From CAIVAT01 sp037141055 (GTDB lineage: Bacteria; Bacteroidota; Bacteroidia; Bacteroidales; FEN-979): a stretch of DNA of 10,597 nt. The notes under the pieces are model-generated. The model was not told the origin of the DNA, ran no database searches, and was given only the letters and a program-made list of their open reading frames with translations. Positions 7,315 through 10,597 of this stretch are shown here, piece after piece. The stretch is taken from NCBI GenBank assembly GCA_037141055.1, contig JBAXDH010000127.1, positions 1 to 10,597 on the forward strand, written 5' to 3'. The stretch's first letter is position 1. The number at the start of each line of letters is the position of its first letter. The position numbers and the translations under genes were made by a program.

Positions 7315-8499
7315 ATGAAAAAATACATAGTCACATCGTCCGTCATCACTTCAGCCCTGATTTTCCTTCTTGTTTCCTGCAACGGAGCCGCGAAGAAGAG
7401 CCAGGAAGCAAAAGAGACAGAGGTTTTACCTCCGGATATTGTCGAAATGAGGGCCGACCAGGTCAAACTTGCAAACATTGAAACCGGGCTTGTTGAATTC
7501 CGGTCGCTCAGCGGCAGCCTGAAGGTAAACGGATCCGTAGGGGTGTCGCCCGAAAACCTGGCGACCGTCTGCATGCCATTCGGCGGCTTTGTCAAAAGCA
7601 CCAGCCTGATGCCGGGAAAGGCCGTATCAAAAGGTCAGACACTTGCCGTTCTTGAGAACCAGGAATTTGTCGACATCCAGCAAAACTACCTCGAGGCCAA
7701 AAGCAAACTTGAATTTGCCGAGGCCGAATACAAGCGGCATTCCGAATTATACAAGGAGGATGTCTATTCCCGGCAGAATCTTCAAAAAGTCACCGCCGAA
7801 TACAAAGGATTAAAGGCGCAGGTAAAAGCCCTCGAGCAAAAGCTGGCAATGATCGGGATCAGCCCGGGCAACCTTCAGGAAGACAACATCACCAGCTCGG
7901 TGGCTGTGGTCTCCCCGATTTCGGGATTTGTCAAATCGGTCAACATCAATATCGGGAAATATGTTGATCCGGCCGATGTACTGTTTGAGATTGTCAACAG
8001 CGATAAATTGTACCTTGAACTGATTCTTTTTGAGAAAGACGCTGATAAAGTGTCGGCAGGCCAGAAAATACGATTCTTCATCAACAATGAAACGGAACAG
8101 CACGATGCGGTGATCTACCAGACCGGCAGGTCGGTAAACGAGGACAGAACCTATAAGATCTATGCCACCGTTACCGGCACCTGCAGGAACCTGCTCCCCG
8201 GGATGTATGTCAATGCCGTCATTGAAGCCAATGCCAGCCAGGTGACGTCCCTTCCTTCGGATGCCGTCGTAAGCTTTGACGACAAGGATTATATCTTTAT
8301 TTTTGACAAAGACAAAGAAGAAAACGGTAAAAAGTTCACTGAATACCGGATGGTCGAGATCCGCAAGGGTATAACCGACGGAGGCTATTCGGAAATCGTT
8401 CTTCCCGCCGGATTTGATGTAAAATCGACCCGGGTGGTGATCAAAGGCGCGTACAACCTCCTGTCGGCAAAGAAAAATGCCGGGGAGATGAGCTGCTGA
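7315..8499 (+). CDS. czcB: CzcB-type periplasmic adaptor (membrane fusion) lipoprotein
   Basis: This is the adaptor that bridges the inner-membrane pump and the outer-membrane channel. The frame is open from 7237, but the ATG at 7315 is preferred: it gives 394 residues, clears the upstream stop by 13 nt, and begins with a textbook lipoprotein signal, MKKYIVTSS... ending LLVSC with lipidated Cys22. The following residues (NGAAKKSQ) lack the Bacteroidota surface-export signal, so it should face the periplasm. Domain order is the barrel-sandwich half containing FGGFVKSTSLMPGKAVSKGQ, a helical hairpin rich in Glu, Lys and Leu, the second sandwich half with SPISGFVKSVNINIGKYV, then beta-barrel and membrane-proximal domains. 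No His-rich metal-binding extension is present at either end; the protein stops at GEMSC. The last gene of the efflux set, it is presumably co-transcribed with the pump. Confidence 0.92.
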   Translation: MKKYIVTSSVITSALIFLLVSCNGAAKKSQEAKETEVLPPDIVEMRADQVKLANIETGLVEFRSLSGSLKVNGSVGVSPENLATVCMPFGGFVKSTSLMPGKAVSKGQTLAVLENQEFVDIQQNYLEAKSKLEFAEAEYKRHSELYKEDVYSRQNLQKVTAEYKGLKAQVKALEQKLAMIGISPGNLQEDNITSSVAVVSPISGFVKSVNINIGKYVDPADVLFEIVNSDKLYLELILFEKDADKVSAGQKIRFFINNETEQHDAVIYQTGRSVNEDRTYKIYATVTGTCRNLLPGMYVNAVIEANASQVTSLPSDAVVSFDDKDYIFIFDKDKEENGKKFTEYRMVEIRKGITDGGYSEIVLPAGFDVKSTRVVIKGAYNLLSAKKNAGEMSC

Positions 8500-8519
8500 T
8501 TTCCGGAATGTAAATCAGC
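8495..8519 (+). terminator. Weak hairpin at the end of czcB, possible terminator
   Basis: GCTGATTT (8495-8502) pairs with AAATCAGC (8512-8519) across a 9-nt loop. The czcB stop codon lies in the left arm. The stem is only 8 bp and AT-rich, and just three Ts follow it, so any intrinsic termination would be inefficient. Its place between the efflux genes and ygeY fits a transcription boundary. Confidence 0.3.
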
Positions 8520-8535
8520 TTTGAAGGAAGATTTG

Positions 8536-8543
8536 TAATTTAG
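8536..8543 (+). promoter_or_regulatory. Candidate -7 element in front of ygeY
   Basis: TAATTTAG differs by one base from the Bacteroidota -7 consensus TAnnTTTG. No convincing -33 element lies about 19-21 bp upstream; the TTTG at 8520-8523 is too close. If used, transcription would start near 8550, almost at the first possible start codon of ygeY. That would favour the second TTG (8575) as the true start. Confidence 0.25.
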
Positions 8544-8550
8544 CCGTTCA

Positions 8551-9768
8551 TTGATTCATAAACTCACATATCCCTTGGAAGAACTACTTTTAAAGATAAA
8601 CACGCTGGCGGATTCATATAAGGATTACACTGCCGGGAACCTCTCGAAACTCGTTAAAATAAAGTCGCTCAGCACCGGTGAACGGGAAATGGGAGCAGAA
8701 CTCGCCCGGCAGATGGCCGAAGCCGGTTTTGATGAAGTCCGCACCGATGGACTTGGCAATGTGATCGGCCGGATCGGGAACGGGAAAAAGATACTGGCAT
8801 TCGACGGCCACATCGATACCGTGGATACGGGGAACCTCGCCAACTGGAACAGTGATCCCTTTTCGGGGGAGATCCGCGACGGTTTTGTTCATGGCCGCGG
8901 TACCGTCGACCAGAAAGGAGGCCCTGCTGCATTTGTGACGGCAGGCCGCATCCTGAAAGAACTTTCCTTTGACCGCGACCTCACCATCTATTTCACGGGA
9001 ACCGTGATTGAAGAAGACTGCGACGGACTTTGCTGGAAATACCTGGTTGAAGAGGAAAAGATCGTCCCTGATTTTGTGGTCATCACCGAACCAACCAACC
9101 TGAACATCTACCGGGGACACCGGGGAAGAATGGAAATTGCCGTTACGTTCAAAGGGATTTCTTCACACGGGTCAGCGCCCGAACGCGGCAGGAACGCGAT
9201 TTACACGGCTTCCCGGGCATGCCTTGAGATTGAGAAGCTCAATGAACGGCTTTCGTCAGATGAGTTCCTTGGCAAAGGAAGCGTAACCATCTCCGAGTTT
9301 GTTTCCGGCAGTCCATCGTTATGCGCGGTTGCCGACTTTGCGCGTATTCACCTCGACCGCCGCCTTACCTGGGGAGAGACAAAGGAATCGGCGGTGGCTG
9401 AAGTCCTGGAAATTGTAAAGGACATGGATGCAACGGTTGAAGTGCTGCAGTATGAAGAAACTGCCTGTACCGGTCGACGTTACGGCATGGAGAAATACTA
9501 TCCGACATGGAAAATTGAGGAGGACCACCACCTGGTGGTGCGCGCCCAGGAGGCATTTGCCGGACTCTTTAACAGGGAACCAATCACCGACAAATGGACC
9601 TTCTCCACCAACGGGGTGACCATTAACGGGTACTACAAAATTCCCTGCATCGGATTCGGGCCCGGCAACGAGGTGCTTGCACATGCCCCGAATGAAAAGG
9701 TTCCGGTAAGCGACCTGGTTGCAGCTTCGGCTTTTTATGCCGCGCTTGCCTATTATTTATCGGAGTAG
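8551..9768 (+). CDS. ygeY: YgeY-family M20 metallohydrolase (selenium/purine metabolism-linked)
   Basis: This is a 405-residue cytoplasmic di-metal hydrolase of the M20/ArgE/DapE type, very similar along its length to E. coli YgeY (about 403 residues). Visible metal and catalytic residues, counted from 8551, are His87 and Asp89 in DGHIDT, Asp120 in GTVDQKGG, Glu154-Glu155 in IEEDCDG, Glu180 in ITEPTN and His378 in LAHAPNE. GHRGRMEI, SSHGSAPERGRNAI and KWTFSTNGV are family blocks. The substrate is not proven; the link to ygeW and purine clusters suggests cleavage of an amide or ureido intermediate from purine ring opening. The frame has no ATG near its beginning: it must start at TTG 8551 or TTG 8575 (then 397 residues), with a stop at 8536-8538 limiting it upstream. 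ygeW follows after 47 nt on the same strand, so the two are probably one operon. Confidence 0.93.
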   Translation: MIHKLTYPLEELLLKINTLADSYKDYTAGNLSKLVKIKSLSTGEREMGAELARQMAEAGFDEVRTDGLGNVIGRIGNGKKILAFDGHIDTVDTGNLANWNSDPFSGEIRDGFVHGRGTVDQKGGPAAFVTAGRILKELSFDRDLTIYFTGTVIEEDCDGLCWKYLVEEEKIVPDFVVITEPTNLNIYRGHRGRMEIAVTFKGISSHGSAPERGRNAIYTASRACLEIEKLNERLSSDEFLGKGSVTISEFVSGSPSLCAVADFARIHLDRRLTWGETKESAVAEVLEIVKDMDATVEVLQYEETACTGRRYGMEKYYPTWKIEEDHHLVVRAQEAFAGLFNREPITDKWTFSTNGVTINGYYKIPCIGFGPGNEVLAHAPNEKVPVSDLVAASAFYAALAYYLSE

Positions 9769-9815
9769 CTTTTCGGATTCCAAGAACGGGTAACATTCCT
9801 AATAAAACATTTCAA

Positions 9816-10597
9816 ATGAACCAGGTTATCAAGAAATTAAAAACAGAACCGGGCGCCTCGTCAACGGGCCTGTTCGGAAAAGATTTCCTTCTCACATGGG
9901 AGAAAAGCCTCGCGGACCTCGAAACCATCCTTTCTGTTGCAGAAGACCTGAAAATGCTGCGCGACAAAAACATCTCCGCGATGTGCTTCAACTCCGGACT
10001 GGCAATCTCCCAGTTTCGCGACAACTCAACCCGGACACGCTTTTCCTTTGCATCTGCGGCAAATCTGCTGGGGCTGGCGGTCCAGGACCTCGATGAAGGC
10101 AAGTCGCAGATCGCCCACGGCGAAACCGTTCGCGAAACTTCAGCCATGATCTCCTTCATGAGCGACATCATCGGCATCCGCGACGACATGTTCCTGGGAG
10201 CCGGGAATACGTATATGCGTGAAGTAGGTGCAGCGCTTGATGAAGCGTTTGCCGACGGCGTGCTTCCACAGCGGCCGGGAATCATAAACCTGCAATGCGA
10301 TATTGATCATCCGACCCAGTCGATGGCCGATCTGCTTCATCTGAAGACAGTTTTTGGTTCGCTGGAAAACCTGAAAGGGAAAAAGATCGCCATGACCTGG
10401 GCTTATTCGCCCAGCTACGGCAAGCCGCTTTCGGTGCCGCAGGGAATCATCGGGCTGATGACACGTCTCGGCATGCAGGTTGATCTTGCCTTTCCCGAGG
10501 GTTACGGGCTCATCCCTGAAGTGATGGCACTTGCGGACAAACAGGCCGCAGCATCCGGGGGAGGTTTTCGCGCGGTCAACAGCATGGAAGAGGCTTT
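9816..10597 (+). CDS. ygeW: YgeW-family carbamoyltransferase (3'-truncated)
   Basis: The first 260 codons of a protein usually near 400 residues are present; the window ends inside it. It belongs to the aspartate/ornithine carbamoyltransferase superfamily, in the YgeW branch. The carbamoyl-phosphate loop FRDNSTRTRFS lies at 67-77 (Ser71, Thr72, Arg73, Arg75). DEGKSQIAHGETVRET is the second conserved loop. HPTQSMAD begins at His165, and AYSPSYGKPLSVPQG at about 195-209 starts the second domain. These blocks match E. coli YgeW almost residue for residue. The substrate is unproven. In purine-degrading clusters the enzyme is thought to run in the phosphorolytic direction, giving carbamoyl phosphate that a carbamate kinase turns into ATP. 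The ATG at 9816 is preceded by AT-rich sequence with no Shine-Dalgarno, as is usual in Bacteroidota. Further cluster genes (such as ygeX, hyuA, arcC) would be expected downstream. Confidence 0.94.
   Translation, partial: MNQVIKKLKTEPGASSTGLFGKDFLLTWEKSLADLETILSVAEDLKMLRDKNISAMCFNSGLAISQFRDNSTRTRFSFASAANLLGLAVQDLDEGKSQIAHGETVRETSAMISFMSDIIGIRDDMFLGAGNTYMREVGAALDEAFADGVLPQRPGIINLQCDIDHPTQSMADLLHLKTVFGSLENLKGKKIAMTWAYSPSYGKPLSVPQGIIGLMTRLGMQVDLAFPEGYGLIPEVMALADKQAAASGGGFRAVNSMEEA

Noticed and set aside
7005..7601. A 198-codon open frame on the - strand across the pump/adaptor junction
   Set aside because: It is antisense to two well-supported genes and its translation has no recognisable domain.
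9769..9815. Separate promoter for ygeW
   Set aside because: No TAnnTTTG-like element is found in the 47-nt gap; co-transcription with ygeY is simpler.
1..10597. Mobile-element boundaries, CRISPR repeats or RNA genes
   Set aside because: No transposase, integrase, terminal inverted repeats, spaced repeat arrays or tRNA-like folds were recognised on either strand by reading.

Overview
The window looks like chromosomal DNA from a member of the Bacteroidota, probably an anaerobic or environmental Bacteroidales-type lineage. Four things point that way: an RND pump of the CzcA family fused to a TolC-type outer-membrane domain, a small secreted Cys/His protein of the DUF6660 type in front of it, start sites without clear Shine-Dalgarno sequences, and a TAnnTTTG-type -7 promoter element. 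This assignment is an inference from gene content, not from a marker gene. Every gene lies on the + strand, gaps are short (13 to 83 nt), and no stretch over 300 bases lacks a gene. No RNA genes, insertion sequences or CRISPR arrays were seen.

Left flank (1-2015): the C-terminal ~670 residues of the molybdopterin-binding subunit of xanthine dehydrogenase, with the purine-type active-site residues intact. Its start, and presumably the FAD and Fe-S partners, lie outside the window.

Centre (2071-8499): an ion-export block. A CrcB/Fluc fluoride channel comes first. A DUF6660-like small exported protein follows, then a 1463-residue CzcA-TolC fusion, then a CzcB-type periplasmic adaptor lipoprotein. 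The last three together encode all parts of a tripartite divalent-metal efflux system in two polypeptides plus a small accessory. The order is [small protein]-[A+C fusion]-[B], not the classical C-B-A.

Right flank (8551-10597): a YgeY-family M20 metallohydrolase followed by the first 260 codons of a YgeW-family carbamoyltransferase. In other bacteria these two families sit beside xanthine dehydrogenase/molybdenum hydroxylase genes in the selenium-linked anaerobic purine (xanthine/urate) degradation cluster.

The flanks therefore belong to one pathway: XDH would oxidise the purine, and YgeY/YgeW would act on ring-opened, ureido/carbamoyl intermediates downstream. The metal/fluoride export block sits between them. 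The most interesting points are this interposed ion-export cassette and the signal peptide retained inside the CzcA-TolC fusion, which suggests that the single translation product may be cut into two proteins. No plainly unprecedented system is visible.
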